Virus record (IMG/VR): IMGVR_UViG_3300045931_000283
Location: 1 to 42,294 of that record
From: a virus
DNA length: 42,294 bases
Reading direction: 5' to 3' (one strand)
Position numbers and translations under genes: made by a program
Shown here: positions 25,865-32,588 of the stretch, one piece after another
Position numbering within the stretch: the stretch's first letter is position 1
Layout: each line of letters starts with the position of its first letter
The notes under the pieces: generated by a model
What the model was told of the DNA's origin: nothing
Databases searched by the model: none
Seen by the model: the letters and a program-made list of their open reading frames with translations, nothing else

Positions 25865-26030
25865 TGTGTTAGTGTGTTAGTGTGTGTAGTGTGTGTGTGG
25901 GTTCTGCTGCTGCTGCTCTGCTGCTGTCCTGCTCTGCTGCTGTTACTGGTGTGTGTGTGGTGTGTGTGTTACTGGTGTGTGTGGGGGCTGCTGCTCTGCT
26001 CTGTTTACACAATGTATATTGTGTAAACAT
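25780..26030. repeat. GT and CTG simple-sequence tract between small terminase and downstream genes
   Basis: The plus strand here is a long run of GTGTGTG blocks alternating with CTGCTGCTG / TGCTCTGCTG blocks (about 25808-26002), unlike any other part of the window. Cys/Val/Leu-only plus-strand frames are artefacts of the repeats. The tract lies just after the small terminase gene on the minus strand. This may be part of the packaging initiation region; other explanations are a replication-slippage tract or a recombination hotspot. Confidence 0.75.
26003..26028. repeat. Perfect inverted repeat beside the small terminase gene
   Basis: GTTTACACAAT (26003-26013) and its complement (26018-26028) flank GTAT. 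A degenerate second copy (GTTTACTCAATG from 26088, and ACATTGTGTTAC ending near 26121) runs into the end of the small terminase gene. Two related inverted repeats near terS could be the recognition site of its product, or a terminator. Confidence 0.65.
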
Positions 26031-26118
26031 AATGATATAGTTAATATACTGGTTATCAGGCTGTTACTGTATAGGCTATTTATCTTGTTTACTCAATGTC
26101 GTATTACTGTACATTGTG

Positions 26119-26586
26119 TTACTCTAATACTTCAAACTCTGCATCTGTTATATTGCCTAATAACGGGTTATTACTGAAGATAGGCGTTACGGGGTGCAGG
26201 GTCAAATCTGTTTTAACGGGGGCTTTATAACCGTTAACATCACATATTAATTTTAATGCGTTTATTTTGTCGCGGTCTTGTTTTCCCTTTTCTACAATGT
26301 ATAACAGTTCTTTTAATACTCTTTCTTTGCTAATTAGCCCCGTTTTAATAGACGCTTTTGTTTTTTTGGTGGTTTCCTTCATTACTTTCTTTCTGATTCC
26401 TTCAGAGGCTTTTAAATACATTTCTTTGCCATCCTTCCAAAATTTACAAAAGGTTCTTTTGCTACAGCCGAATTTTGCGTTAATCTGCACAAATGTATTT
26501 TCGTAATTTGTGTTACATTCGAGTAAATCAATTATATTATTTATAATGTTTTCCCGTTGCTCTGTATAATTTTGCTTTTTTTCCAT
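26119..26586 (-). CDS. terS: Probable terminase small subunit (155 aa)
   Basis: The N-terminal 70 residues form a helical DNA-binding region with a helix-turn-helix-like segment (VQINAKFGCSKRTFCKFWKD). A coiled-coil middle (RVLKELLYIVEKGKQDRDKI) and a loose tail with acidic end (ITDAEFEVLE) follow. This arrangement is that of phage small terminases, which bind the pac/cos site and recruit TerL. It is the first gene of the late minus-strand block, next to unusual repeats. TerL is encoded further down the same strand. The call rests on architecture and position. Confidence 0.75.
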   Translation of the reverse strand: MEKKQNYTEQRENIINNIIDLLECNTNYENTFVQINAKFGCSKRTFCKFWKDGKEMYLKASEGIRKKVMKETTKKTKASIKTGLISKERVLKELLYIVEKGKQDRDKINALKLICDVNGYKAPVKTDLTLHPVTPIFSNNPLLGNITDAEFEVLE

Positions 26587-26799
26587 TGTTTACAGCGTTT
26601 GCGAAAACAGCAGTTTTCCAGTTAATCATTGCTTTATCAGTAATAACGGCAGTTAAAGTTTGAATTTTCTGCACTATTTTAACTGTTTAACTCAAAATTA
26701 CGGTTTTTTGTGCAAATGAATTATTTATTTTTTCTTAAATAGTTGATTTTGTACTATTTAAGAACCTGCGGAGCAGTCGAAAATGTTAAAATTTAATTT
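26587..26799. promoter_or_regulatory. Divergent control region between late and early blocks, with 12-bp inverted repeat
   Basis: This gap separates the minus-strand late block from the plus-strand early block. It holds TTCTTAAATAGT (26732-26743) and its perfect complement (26753-26764) around a 9-nt loop, an operator or hairpin candidate. A smaller inverted repeat, GAAAAC/GTTTTC, lies at 26603-26618 in the small terminase leader. A minus-strand TAATTTTG box (26693-26700) has a TTTG only 12 nt away, too close for the consensus, so no late promoter can be assigned with confidence. Confidence 0.5.
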
Positions 26800-26844
26800 A
26801 ATTACATAATTAATTTTGTAATTTAAAATATAGCTTTATATTTG
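26800..26844 (+). promoter_or_regulatory. Early promoter with overlapping palindromic operator, copy 1
   Basis: A 24-bp near-perfect palindrome (26800-26823; left half AATTACATAATT) overlaps the TTTG at 26815-26818. After 18 nt comes TATATTTG at 26837-26844. The palindrome thus covers the -33 element, the place for a repressor. It serves the gene at 26890. Similar palindrome-promoter units recur at 27459 and 27703. Confidence 0.8.
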
Positions 26845-26889
26845 CATCAGAATTGAAACAAACAACAACAATTTTTAATACTTATCATT

Positions 26890-27039
26890 ATGAAAGTTTT
26901 ATTTTCAAAAGAATATTCTAAAAACAAATTTATTGTATTACACGATAAAATAAATTTTCGAGTTTGCGACATTGTTAAAATGCAAATGACAGAAAGAAAG
27001 GATTTTAAAAACTGTTTACAAATCATTAATTTTTTATAG
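26890..27039 (+). CDS. Small early protein (49 aa)
   Basis: The frame from ATG 26890 to TAG 27037-27039 encodes a basic peptide beginning MKVLFSKEYSKNKFIVLHDK. It is the first open frame after early promoter copy 1, about 45 bp from its -7 box, and is followed after 2 bp by the next gene. The position and context support it. Function unknown. Confidence 0.6.
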   Translation: MKVLFSKEYSKNKFIVLHDKINFRVCDIVKMQMTERKDFKNCLQIINFL

Positions 27040-27041
27040 TT

Positions 27042-27350
27042 ATGAATTCAGCAAATTTTGATGCAGCAGTTGAAAAAACTGAAGTAACTGAAGTTACTGA
27101 AGTAACTGAAAATACAATTATTGTAATAGAAGATAATAGTATTATTGTCAGTGCTATTGCGAAAAATGATATTTTTGGTTCTAATGGCAGAATTTACACA
27201 ACGTTAATTTATGAGAATCAAAATATTAAAGATATTGAAACAATCATTAAAATCATTAAAGCCGATAAAGGCGAAAATTTAGATTATTTTGATAAGTATG
27301 GTAATAAGTTTGATTTTTCAGAAATAACCATTAAAAACGTAAAATTATGA
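27042..27350 (+). CDS. Small acidic early protein with EVT repeats (102 aa)
   Basis: The N-terminal region has three EVT units (KTEVTEVTEVTENT), encoded by 9-bp direct repeats of GAAGTAACT type. The rest is a mixed alpha/beta region (RIYTTLIYENQNIKDIETII). It lies 2 bp after the previous small gene and overlaps the next by 4 bp (ATGA). No family recognised. Confidence 0.6.
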   Translation: MNSANFDAAVEKTEVTEVTEVTENTIIVIEDNSIIVSAIAKNDIFGSNGRIYTTLIYENQNIKDIETIIKIIKADKGENLDYFDKYGNKFDFSEITIKNVKL

Positions 27351-27433
27351 GTAATAAAAGGCAATCCAGTGTAGGTATGTTTTATTTATATACCTTTTTA
27401 ATCTTCATTCTTTTAAACTGGTTATTTTGGTAA
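27347..27433 (+). CDS. Tiny membrane peptide (28 aa)
   Basis: The ATG overlaps the previous stop (ATGA). After nine mostly polar residues the peptide is a single hydrophobic helix (MFYLYTFLIFILLNWLFW). The coupling and the clean TM profile support translation, but the size leaves doubt. Function unknown. Confidence 0.4.
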   Translation: MSNKRQSSVGMFYLYTFLIFILLNWLFW

Positions 27434-27458
27434 AATGCAAATGTTAAAAGAATGTTAA

Positions 27459-27503
27459 AATTACAATATTAATTTTGTAATTTAAATTATAAACGTATCT
27501 TTG
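27459..27503 (+). promoter_or_regulatory. Early promoter with palindromic operator, copy 2
   Basis: A near-perfect palindrome lies at 27459-27482 (left half AATTACAATATT; right half AATTTTGTAATT). TTTG is at 27474-27477, and after 18 nt comes TATCTTTG at 27496-27503, followed by C. It drives the 35-aa gene at 27580, with a leader of about 70 nt. Confidence 0.8.
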
Positions 27504-27579
27504 CTTCAGAATTAAAAACAACAACAAATTTTAAAACAGTTTAACGGTGAGTTTTTCACCCCTATAAAATTAAATCATT

Positions 27580-27687
27580 ATGAATTCAATTAAATCAAAT
27601 TTAGGTCAGTACATTTTTTTAGCAATCGCAGGGTCTGCAATTTTAGTAATGTTAGTTACGTGCATCGCAAACGGTGGCGACATCTAA
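27580..27687 (+). CDS. Tiny single-TM protein (35 aa)
   Basis: After a short polar N-terminus (MNSIKSNLGQ) there is one clear membrane helix (YIFLAIAGSAILVMLVTCIA) and a short tail (NGGDI). It sits alone between two early promoters. Single-TM micropeptides from phages can modify host membrane proteins; here the role is unknown. Confidence 0.5.
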   Translation: MNSIKSNLGQYIFLAIAGSAILVMLVTCIANGGDI

Positions 27688-27702
27688 AAAATAAAATGTT
27701 AA

Positions 27703-27747
27703 AATTACAAAATTAATTTGGTAATTAAAATTAAGTTACTATATTTG
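27703..27747 (+). promoter_or_regulatory. Early promoter with palindromic operator, copy 3
   Basis: Left half AATTACAAAATT and right half AATTTGGTAATT form a near-perfect 24-bp palindrome (27703-27726). TTTG lies at 27717-27720 and TATATTTG at 27740-27747 after 19 nt. It drives the ArdA-like gene at 27823. Confidence 0.8.
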
Positions 27748-27822
27748 TATCACAATAACAGAGAAACAAAATCTTAAAAACAACAAAGGCGAATTTAACA
27801 CACCTTACAAAACATCAAAATT

Positions 27823-28365
27823 ATGTCAACAACTGCAAAATTATTCGTAACAGATTACAACAGCTACAACAACGGAACGCAATTTCAATTTGGTCATTGG
27901 GTTGAATTAAACCAATTTTCTGATGCAGATGAATTTAACGACTATTTAACTGCTCATTTTGAAAGTGTGGGAATTTCTGACCCCGAACCAATGTTCACAG
28001 ATTTTGAAGGTTTTCCTGCCGATTTATACAGCGAATCATTGAGTAATTCAGATTTAGAGAAAATCTTTAAATATATTGAGTTAGACTATGAAAATTTGGA
28101 TGACAATGATAAATTAAACCTTTGGAATGAGTACTGTAGCGAAAACAGCTATTTTGATGATGAAATTTTTAATTTTGATGATGAATTTTTTAGTGTGTTT
28201 TTTGAAGGTAAACCAATGGAAGCAGCCCGCGCAGCTTCATTCGGTTCTTTGAATTGGTCAGATGATTACATTCGTTTTAACGGTTATGGCAATTTAGAAA
28301 GTACTAACAATGTAATGGACTGGATTGATGAAAGCCCTATGTTAGAATGGTTGATGACCCGATAA
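27823..28365 (+). CDS. ArdA-like antirestriction protein (180 aa)
   Basis: The N-terminal half follows the ArdA pattern: KLFVTDYNSYNNG, then GHWVELNQFSDADEFNDYL and EPMFTDFEGFPADLY. ArdA proteins are acidic DNA mimics that block type I restriction enzymes. This protein is very acidic throughout. The second half (MEAARAASFGSLNWSDDYIR, then FNGYGNLEST) is a module often found at the end of such proteins in phages and conjugative elements. It is preceded by early promoter copy 3, as expected for a protein needed on entry. The ArdA-like call is from sequence pattern; activity is inferred. Confidence 0.75.
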   Translation: MSTTAKLFVTDYNSYNNGTQFQFGHWVELNQFSDADEFNDYLTAHFESVGISDPEPMFTDFEGFPADLYSESLSNSDLEKIFKYIELDYENLDDNDKLNLWNEYCSENSYFDDEIFNFDDEFFSVFFEGKPMEAARAASFGSLNWSDDYIRFNGYGNLESTNNVMDWIDESPMLEWLMTR

Positions 28366-28408
28366 AAAACCCGTAAAAAAATCAGTAAAAAAATTAAATA
28401 AAAAAGCT

Positions 28409-28873
28409 ATGAAAATATTTTACAAAATCACAGAAAACAAAGGAGCAAAATATAATAACTTACATATTGATTTATATGTCGGTTCGGAACGTTGGACAAA
28501 TTTAATCGGTTGTATAACTTTTCAGCAGGATGCAGACGGTTCAGAAAATTGGTATGCAATGCGTTTTGAAGTAAATTCTGATAAATTTGAAGACTTTCAA
28601 AATATGGCTAAAATCGCCAAAAAAATTAAAGATAACTGTATTTACAGAGCGCAACCCGTCGAAATATTGCACGTATTAGAGGCAAAAGAAATTTATTTGT
28701 TTATGGGTGAAAACGTTCTAATGTCGGACAAAGGGAAGTACTTATTTGCTGTTAATCAAAATGATTCTGTTTATACTTACATTGTTGCAGCTAATGAAAT
28801 GACAGCCCAAAAACAAGTTAATAAATTGAAAGCCTTAAATTTAACGCTTGGTAACTCATTTTTGATTGAATAA
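28409..28873 (+). CDS. Hypothetical early protein (154 aa)
   Basis: The product is a soluble alpha/beta protein (MKIFYKITENKGAKYNNLHI...) with no recognised motif. The C-terminal 45 residues look like a separate small domain (YLFAVNQNDSVYTYIVAANE). It lies 43 bp after the ArdA-like gene with an A-rich gap and is probably co-transcribed. Function unknown; its position suggests an early accessory or anti-defence role. Confidence 0.6.
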   Translation: MKIFYKITENKGAKYNNLHIDLYVGSERWTNLIGCITFQQDADGSENWYAMRFEVNSDKFEDFQNMAKIAKKIKDNCIYRAQPVEILHVLEAKEIYLFMGENVLMSDKGKYLFAVNQNDSVYTYIVAANEMTAQKQVNKLKALNLTLGNSFLIE

Positions 28874-28900
28874 AAAAATCGTAAAAAAAAGTAAAAAAAA

Positions 28901-28943
28901 AATCGTAATTAATTTTGTAATTCAAATTAAAAGCGTATCTTTG
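28901..28943 (+). promoter_or_regulatory. Early promoter, copy 4 (half palindrome)
   Basis: TTTG (28914-28917), 18 nt, then TATCTTTG (28936-28943). The right half of the shared palindrome (AATTTTGTAATT) is intact, but the left half has drifted (AATCGTAATT). It drives the gene at 28974. The degraded left half suggests weaker control here. Confidence 0.75.
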
Positions 28944-28973
28944 AAGTATAAATAAAACGAAAAAAAAACAGCT

Positions 28974-29570
28974 ATGAAAACACAACTTAATTCAAACCTA
29001 TTCCCGATTATTTCAGTTGCAATGTATGGCACGTTCTTAGATGCTGCCGAAATGTTTGACGATTACCAAATTAATGCGGATTTTGAAAACGGGGATTCTG
29101 ATTTTAACGCTTCAGAATTTTGGGAGCGTTTTAATAATCAACGTTATGTTAAAAGCATAGAAAAATTAGCTGCTGACTTTTTAGACGGTCAAATTACTGC
29201 TGAGAATTACGATTTTGAAATAACTGTAAAATGTGGCGAATTATACAGCCCTAAATTTTACAACTTTGCCAATGACCAAATTGAATTGGATGTTGAATTT
29301 GACCGTGCAAAGGTTCTGCAAATAATCGCAGAGAATGAAAACGAATTTAACCAGTTTTTAAAAGAAAATTATTCGTCTTATGATGGTTTTATAAGTCATA
29401 CGGCTAACAACCTGAGCCAATGGTATAACGATTTTGCAGACGAAAATGTTCAGGCAATCGGGGCAGTATTAACGTTCTTATTTCAGGACGAAATAAAAGA
29501 GAATGACGAAAATTTGAAATTTTACTACCATTGCAGCGAAAATTTGTTTTATTCTGAATTTATCGATTAA
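28974..29570 (+). CDS. Acidic early protein, possible DNA mimic or anti-defence factor (198 aa)
   Basis: The product is strongly acidic, with aromatic residues spread along it (for example DDYQINADFENGDSDFN). The segment ELYSPKFYNFANDQIELDVE is a motif I associate with small phage early proteins in Bacteroidota. No enzyme motif is visible. It has its own early promoter (copy 4). A DNA-mimic role is possible given the charge and its ArdA-like neighbour; this is inference. Confidence 0.6.
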   Translation: MKTQLNSNLFPIISVAMYGTFLDAAEMFDDYQINADFENGDSDFNASEFWERFNNQRYVKSIEKLAADFLDGQITAENYDFEITVKCGELYSPKFYNFANDQIELDVEFDRAKVLQIIAENENEFNQFLKENYSSYDGFISHTANNLSQWYNDFADENVQAIGAVLTFLFQDEIKENDENLKFYYHCSENLFYSEFID

Positions 29571-29606
29571 AAAAGAGGCGAATATTACACACTAAATCAA
29601 AGAACT

Positions 29607-29807
29607 ATGAAAAATATTAAAATTCTTTCTTTCTGTCTTCTTACTGCTGCAATCGGGTTTTATTGCGGTCAAAACAATAGACAAAATGCAATTGAAAAAA
29701 GAGCAGAAGAACAGCCCGTAAAAAAAAGCTATAGCAATGCAGATTTGGAAAAAATTATTTTCGGTTCTGTTCAGGGCTGCGAATGTGAAAAATGTATTTC
29801 GCAGTAA
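29607..29807 (+). CDS. Small membrane-anchored protein with C-terminal Cys motif (66 aa)
   Basis: The N-terminus is a signal or anchor helix (KILSFCLLTAAIGFYCGQ). The Cys at about residue 20 is not preceded by a typical lipobox, so a lipoprotein is doubtful. The soluble part ends CECEKCIS, a possible metal site. It lies between two early genes. Function unknown. Confidence 0.5.
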   Translation: MKNIKILSFCLLTAAIGFYCGQNNRQNAIEKRAEEQPVKKSYSNADLEKIIFGSVQGCECEKCISQ

Positions 29808-29852
29808 TTAAGTTACAAAAAAATCACGAAAAAAACAACTAAAAAAATCATT

Positions 29853-29963
29853 ATGAAAACAAAAATAATACACTATTTATCTGAATCAGGTGACAGCGTA
29901 ATAACTGAAAAAATCGTCACAATTTTAGGAATCACTATCTTTAAAAAAATCATTTCTTTATAA
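29853..29963 (+). CDS. Tiny protein (36 aa)
   Basis: The frame MKTKIIHYLSESGDSVITEK continues to TAA at 29961-29963 and ends in a hydrophobic helix (IVTILGITIFKKIISL). The start context (AAAAAAATCATTATG) is almost identical to that of the next gene at 29999. Size makes it uncertain. Function unknown. Confidence 0.4.
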   Translation: MKTKIIHYLSESGDSVITEKIVTILGITIFKKIISL

Positions 29964-29998
29964 AAAAAATTACTCCCAAACTTTAAAAAAAAATCATT

Positions 29999-30541
29999 AT
30001 GAAAACAATATCAGTATATAAATTCACAGAATTAACAGAGGCAGCAAAAGAAAATGCAATCAATAGATTTTTAAATGATGACCGTGAATTTTGGCAGTAC
30101 TACGAAATAAAAGCCAGTATAAAAGACGGGCTTAATTTTTTCGGGTTCGGTATGGGTTGCAATTACTCCATCGATTACGGCAGCGCAAACAATTCAGATG
30201 CAAATGTTACAGCCTATCATAATTATGACGAAATTCAGGATTTAAAAGGAGTTAGATTATTTAAATACATTCAAAACAATTATGAAAATATCTTAATACC
30301 GACTGCCGAAAATAGCTGCCCTTTTACGGGTGTGTGTTACGATGAAAATTTTTTGGACGGTATCAGGGAATTTATGCAAAGACCTTCAGAAATTACATTT
30401 CACGAATTGATGGAAAATTGTTGCAAAAAAATCTTTCAAGCAATGGAGCAGGAATTTAATTATTTTAATTCAGATGAATTTGCATCGCAGGAATTAGACG
30501 AATTAGATTATGATTTTTTAGAGGATGGAAGACGAATCTAA
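29999..30541 (+). CDS. Conserved phage protein of the 'FTELxEAAKENA' type (180 aa)
   Basis: The N-terminus (YKFTELTEAAKENAINRFLN) is the signature of a small-protein group common in phages, sometimes labelled as antitoxin-like without evidence. The body is rich in Asp, Asn and Tyr (GMGCNYSIDYGSANNSD). The C-terminal third is acidic and helical. A hairpin terminator follows the stop at once. Function unknown. Confidence 0.65.
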   Translation: MKTISVYKFTELTEAAKENAINRFLNDDREFWQYYEIKASIKDGLNFFGFGMGCNYSIDYGSANNSDANVTAYHNYDEIQDLKGVRLFKYIQNNYENILIPTAENSCPFTGVCYDENFLDGIREFMQRPSEITFHELMENCCKKIFQAMEQEFNYFNSDEFASQELDELDYDFLEDGRRI

Positions 30542-30545
30542 AAAA

Positions 30546-30583
30546 AAACTGCTGCTTCCCACTATGAAAAAAAGCAGCAGTTT
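30546..30583 (+). terminator. Hairpin after the 180-aa early gene
   Basis: AAACTGCTGCTT (30546-30557) and its exact complement (30572-30583) around a 14-nt loop, immediately after the stop codon. The second arm ends in TTT followed by AAAAGC, a weak U-tract. Likely a terminator or mRNA 3'-end hairpin. The CTGCTG core recurs in another hairpin at 30856. Confidence 0.65.
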
Positions 30584-30665
30584 AAAAGCTATTGTAAAAT
30601 ATAAACCTTTATAAAGCTACAAAAAAAATCGTAAAAAAAAACAATCAAAAAAAAATCAAAAAAAA

Positions 30666-30848
30666 ATGAGTTACATAAAAGAAATAAACGTCATAATGGA
30701 ACGGTTAAAAAAAGAGGATAATTTGACAATTGACCAAATTTTAAATATGTCTATGTTAGAGTATTATGATAATCTATTCAAAAGAGCCGTAATAATTCAC
30801 AAAGAAGAAAAAAATGCTGCTGAAAAAAATGCTGCTGCTGATGGTTAA
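30666..30848 (+). CDS. Small helical protein (60 aa)
   Basis: The product is helical (MSYIKEINVIMERLKKEDNL...) with an alanine-rich end (EKNAAEKNAAADG), encoded by GAAAAAAATGCTGCTG-type repeats also seen at the end of the gene at 31317. An A-rich stretch precedes its start. No family recognised. Confidence 0.45.
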   Translation: MSYIKEINVIMERLKKEDNLTIDQILNMSMLEYYDNLFKRAVIIHKEEKNAAEKNAAADG

Positions 30849-30855
30849 AAAAAAA

Positions 30856-30890
30856 TACTGCTGCATAATTTATAAAAAAATGCAGCAGTA
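30856..30890 (+). terminator. Second CTGCTG hairpin
   Basis: TACTGCTGCAT (30856-30866) and its exact complement (30880-30890) enclose an A-rich loop just after the 60-aa gene. A long A-run precedes it, but no U-tract follows. It resembles the hairpin at 30546-30583 in core sequence and loop. It may be an mRNA end or leader structure. Confidence 0.5.
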
Positions 30891-30942
30891 CAAAATGCAA
30901 AAAATTCTACTTCCGTATAAAGATAAAAAAAATCATAAAAAA

Positions 30943-31209
30943 ATGGATTCAATTCAAAAAATTATTTACGTGCCATTGGAAGAAATTCAGAGCAAAAATT
31001 ACGATGCAAACGTATCAAAGTACGGTGAACATTCTGATACCTGCTTAATTTGTGGCAAAAGAACAGCCAATAAAAAAAATACCAAATCTGTTCACTACCT
31101 TACAACTGGCGAAATTGTTTCTACAATGGAAGACCACGAAAATTCACAAGGCTGTTTTCCAGTAGGAGCAGAATGTGCAAAAAAACTGGTGATAAAATTT
31201 GCGTTCTGA
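30943..31209 (+). CDS. Small Cys-containing protein, zinc-finger-like (88 aa)
   Basis: I start it at 30943 (MDSIQKIIYVPLEEIQSKNY), because the upstream in-frame part crosses the hairpin at 30856-30890 and is low-complexity. The product has CLICGK and, later, CFPVGAECAKKL, a spacing that could bind zinc. The middle (VHYLTTGEIVSTMEDHENSQ) recalls small phage proteins of unknown role that often carry this pattern. Function unknown. Confidence 0.6.
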   Translation: MDSIQKIIYVPLEEIQSKNYDANVSKYGEHSDTCLICGKRTANKKNTKSVHYLTTGEIVSTMEDHENSQGCFPVGAECAKKLVIKFAF

Positions 31210-31316
31210 TTACCCCCCGTAGCAAAGTGGGGATTTAAAAACAGCCTACACTCCCACCCTGCCGAGCCTCACTAACAAATTACGATTTTAATTTTTTAAC
31301 ACTAAATAAAAAAAAT

Positions 31317-31712
31317 ATGCCGTACCTTTCATCAAAAATCAAAATAGAAAAAACAGAATTTGACCGCAGAGTTAAATTAACTGAAGACGATAAAAAATTA
31401 ATCATTTGGTTATCTGAAGAAGAAAAACTGTCACAGCGCAAATTAGCTGCTCAGTTCAATGTTAGTCGTCGTTTGATACAATTTGTACTCGACCCTGAGA
31501 AATTGGCTAAAAACAACGAAAAAAGAGCAGAGAGAGGCGGTTCAAAACAGTACTACGATAAAGAAAAGCATAGGGAGTATATGAAAGACCATCGCCACCA
31601 TAAGCAGGACTTAAAATTGAAAGGTCTGATACATTTGGATTCTGAAAAAAATCCTGCTGCTGATGGACTGGAAAAAAATAATCCTGAAAAAAATCAGGAA
31701 AAATCAAAATAA
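31317..31712 (+). CDS. Helix-turn-helix protein (131 aa)
   Basis: Residues about 36-60 (EKLSQRKLAAQFNVSRRLIQ) form a clear helix-turn-helix. A conserved basic middle follows (RGGSKQYYDKEKHREYMKDH). This combination is a recurrent small phage protein in Bacteroidota. The C-terminal 20 residues (NPAADGLEKNNPEKNQEKSK) are low-complexity and share a 24-bp identical DNA segment with the end of the gene at 32332. It could be a DNA-binding regulator and is one candidate for binding the early palindromes. Function unproven. Confidence 0.65.
   Translation: MPYLSSKIKIEKTEFDRRVKLTEDDKKLIIWLSEEEKLSQRKLAAQFNVSRRLIQFVLDPEKLAKNNEKRAERGGSKQYYDKEKHREYMKDHRHHKQDLKLKGLIHLDSEKNPAADGLEKNNPEKNQEKSK
31680..31703 (+). 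repeat. 24-bp repeat, copy A (hairpin with A-loop)
   Basis: This segment is identical over 24 bp to 32548-32571. Each contains TCCTGA or CCTGA and the complement around a six-A loop, and each encodes the tail PEKNQEK at the end of an unrelated gene. A related hairpin with arms AACCGA/TCGGTT and an A7 loop lies at 31717-31735. Confidence 0.75.
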
Positions 31713-31781
31713 AAAAAACCGAAAAAAAATCGGTTGAAAAAAAAGCTAAAAAAAAATTCGTAAAAAATTAATTCAGAAATT

Positions 31782-32078
31782 ATGGCACTAACTAAGTTTA
31801 TAATGAGAATAGAGGCTGAACAGCATTTTTTAATGCCCCGTAGAGGATAGGGTCAGGGCTATGTACACCTGCCACCAAATCACAAATATTGGGGAGTTGA
31901 TAAAAAAGATTTACCTGACCACATTCAGGTTCACGGGGGAGTAACTTATTCTAAGCAGGAAGATGAATACTGGGTTTTTGGTTTTGACACTAATCACGCA
32001 TTTGACACTATTGAAAATTGCACAGAGGAATATGTACTGGAGCAAACATTGAAATTGTCGGAGCAACTGGAACTCTAA
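31782..32078 (+). pseudogene. Small conserved phage gene interrupted by an in-frame TAG
   Basis: From ATG 31782 the frame reads MALTKFIMRIEAEQHFLMPR, then RG, then TAG at 31848-31850. The same frame continues without any shift, GQGYVHLPPNHKYWGVDKKD and on, to TAA at 32076-32078. With the stop bridged it is a 98-residue protein of a kind I associate with Bacteroidota phages (FIMRIEAEQHFLMP...GQGYVYLPP). In that pattern a Trp sits where the TAG is, so TGG to TAG is the simplest change. Several other genes here stop at TAG, so the code is not reassigned. It is either a fresh nonsense mutation or a read-through/suppressor-dependent gene. Confidence 0.7.
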
Positions 32079-32092
32079 AAAAAAAATCGGTT

Positions 32093-32320
32093 ATGGAAGA
32101 CGGGGAAAAAATAAAAAAGGGTGATGAATTTCTATGTATAAAAACATACGCAATGATTCACGGGGAAATAGCTTTTTTTGAAGGCAGGATATATAAATCA
32201 GTTGATGACGGTTCTTTGAAAAGTGAAATTGCCAAGCATCATCTGATGGATTTAAACGATGATTTTTATACTCATTTCAAAAAAAATGGTCTAAAAAAAA
32301 ATGGTTTTTGTTTTAACTAA
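32093..32320 (+). CDS. Small conserved phage protein (75 aa)
   Basis: I start it at 32093 (MEDGEKIKKGDEFLCIKTYA), just after the previous stop; a longer frame would only overlap the interrupted gene. The pattern KKGDEFLCIK, then GEIAFFEGRIYKSVDDGSL, fits a small beta-barrel protein common in Bacteroidota phage early regions. It ends in an A-rich, Asn/Lys-rich tail. Function unknown. Confidence 0.65.
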   Translation: MEDGEKIKKGDEFLCIKTYAMIHGEIAFFEGRIYKSVDDGSLKSEIAKHHLMDLNDDFYTHFKKNGLKKNGFCFN

Positions 32321-32331
32321 AAAAAAATTGT

Positions 32332-32577
32332 ATGAAAAAAATTGTGGATTTTATAGACGAACTCCCTGAGCCATACCGCAGCAAAGCATTGCACAATGTT
32401 CAGACGATGGCAGGAGCAGCCCCCAATACAGAGGCAGAAAACCATCACAGCGCAATAAGTAGGGCTTTTATTTGGGGTTTAAGTCCTGAAGGTCAGGAAT
32501 ATTGGGAAGATTTTTTTAATAGCCTGAGAAAAGAACATTTTAAAAAAAATCCTGAAAAAAATCAGGAAAAAAATTAG
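32332..32577 (+). CDS. Small conserved phage protein (81 aa)
   Basis: The product opens IVDFIDELPEPYRSKALHNV and contains HSAISRAFIWGLSPEGQEYW, a pattern known from small phage proteins without function. The tail KKNPEKNQEKN is encoded by a 24-bp repeat shared with the HTH gene at 31317. It is the last gene of the early block. Confidence 0.65.
   Translation: MKKIVDFIDELPEPYRSKALHNVQTMAGAAPNTEAENHHSAISRAFIWGLSPEGQEYWEDFFNSLRKEHFKKNPEKNQEKN
32548..32571 (+). repeat. 24-bp repeat, copy B (hairpin with A-loop)
   Basis: Identical to 31680-31703, again at the 3' end of a gene and again encoding PEKNQEK. The shared DNA, not just the shared peptide, suggests recent copying or selection on the RNA hairpin. 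Confidence 0.75.
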
Positions 32578-32588
32578 TCAAAAAAAAA

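Noticed and set aside
25638-26177. Cys/Val/Leu-rich plus-strand open frames
   Set aside because: They are translations of GT and CTG repeats, with a composition unlike any real protein, and they lie antisense to the late operon.
26693-26716. Late promoter for the minus-strand block
   Set aside because: The TAATTTTG and TTTG boxes are only 12 nt apart, outside the 17-23 nt of the Bacteroidota consensus.
31848-31850. Genome-wide reassignment of TAG as a sense codon
   Set aside because: Other genes end in TAG (for example at 3622, 27039, 34483, 34823 and 38421) at sensible positions, so TAG is a normal stop here.
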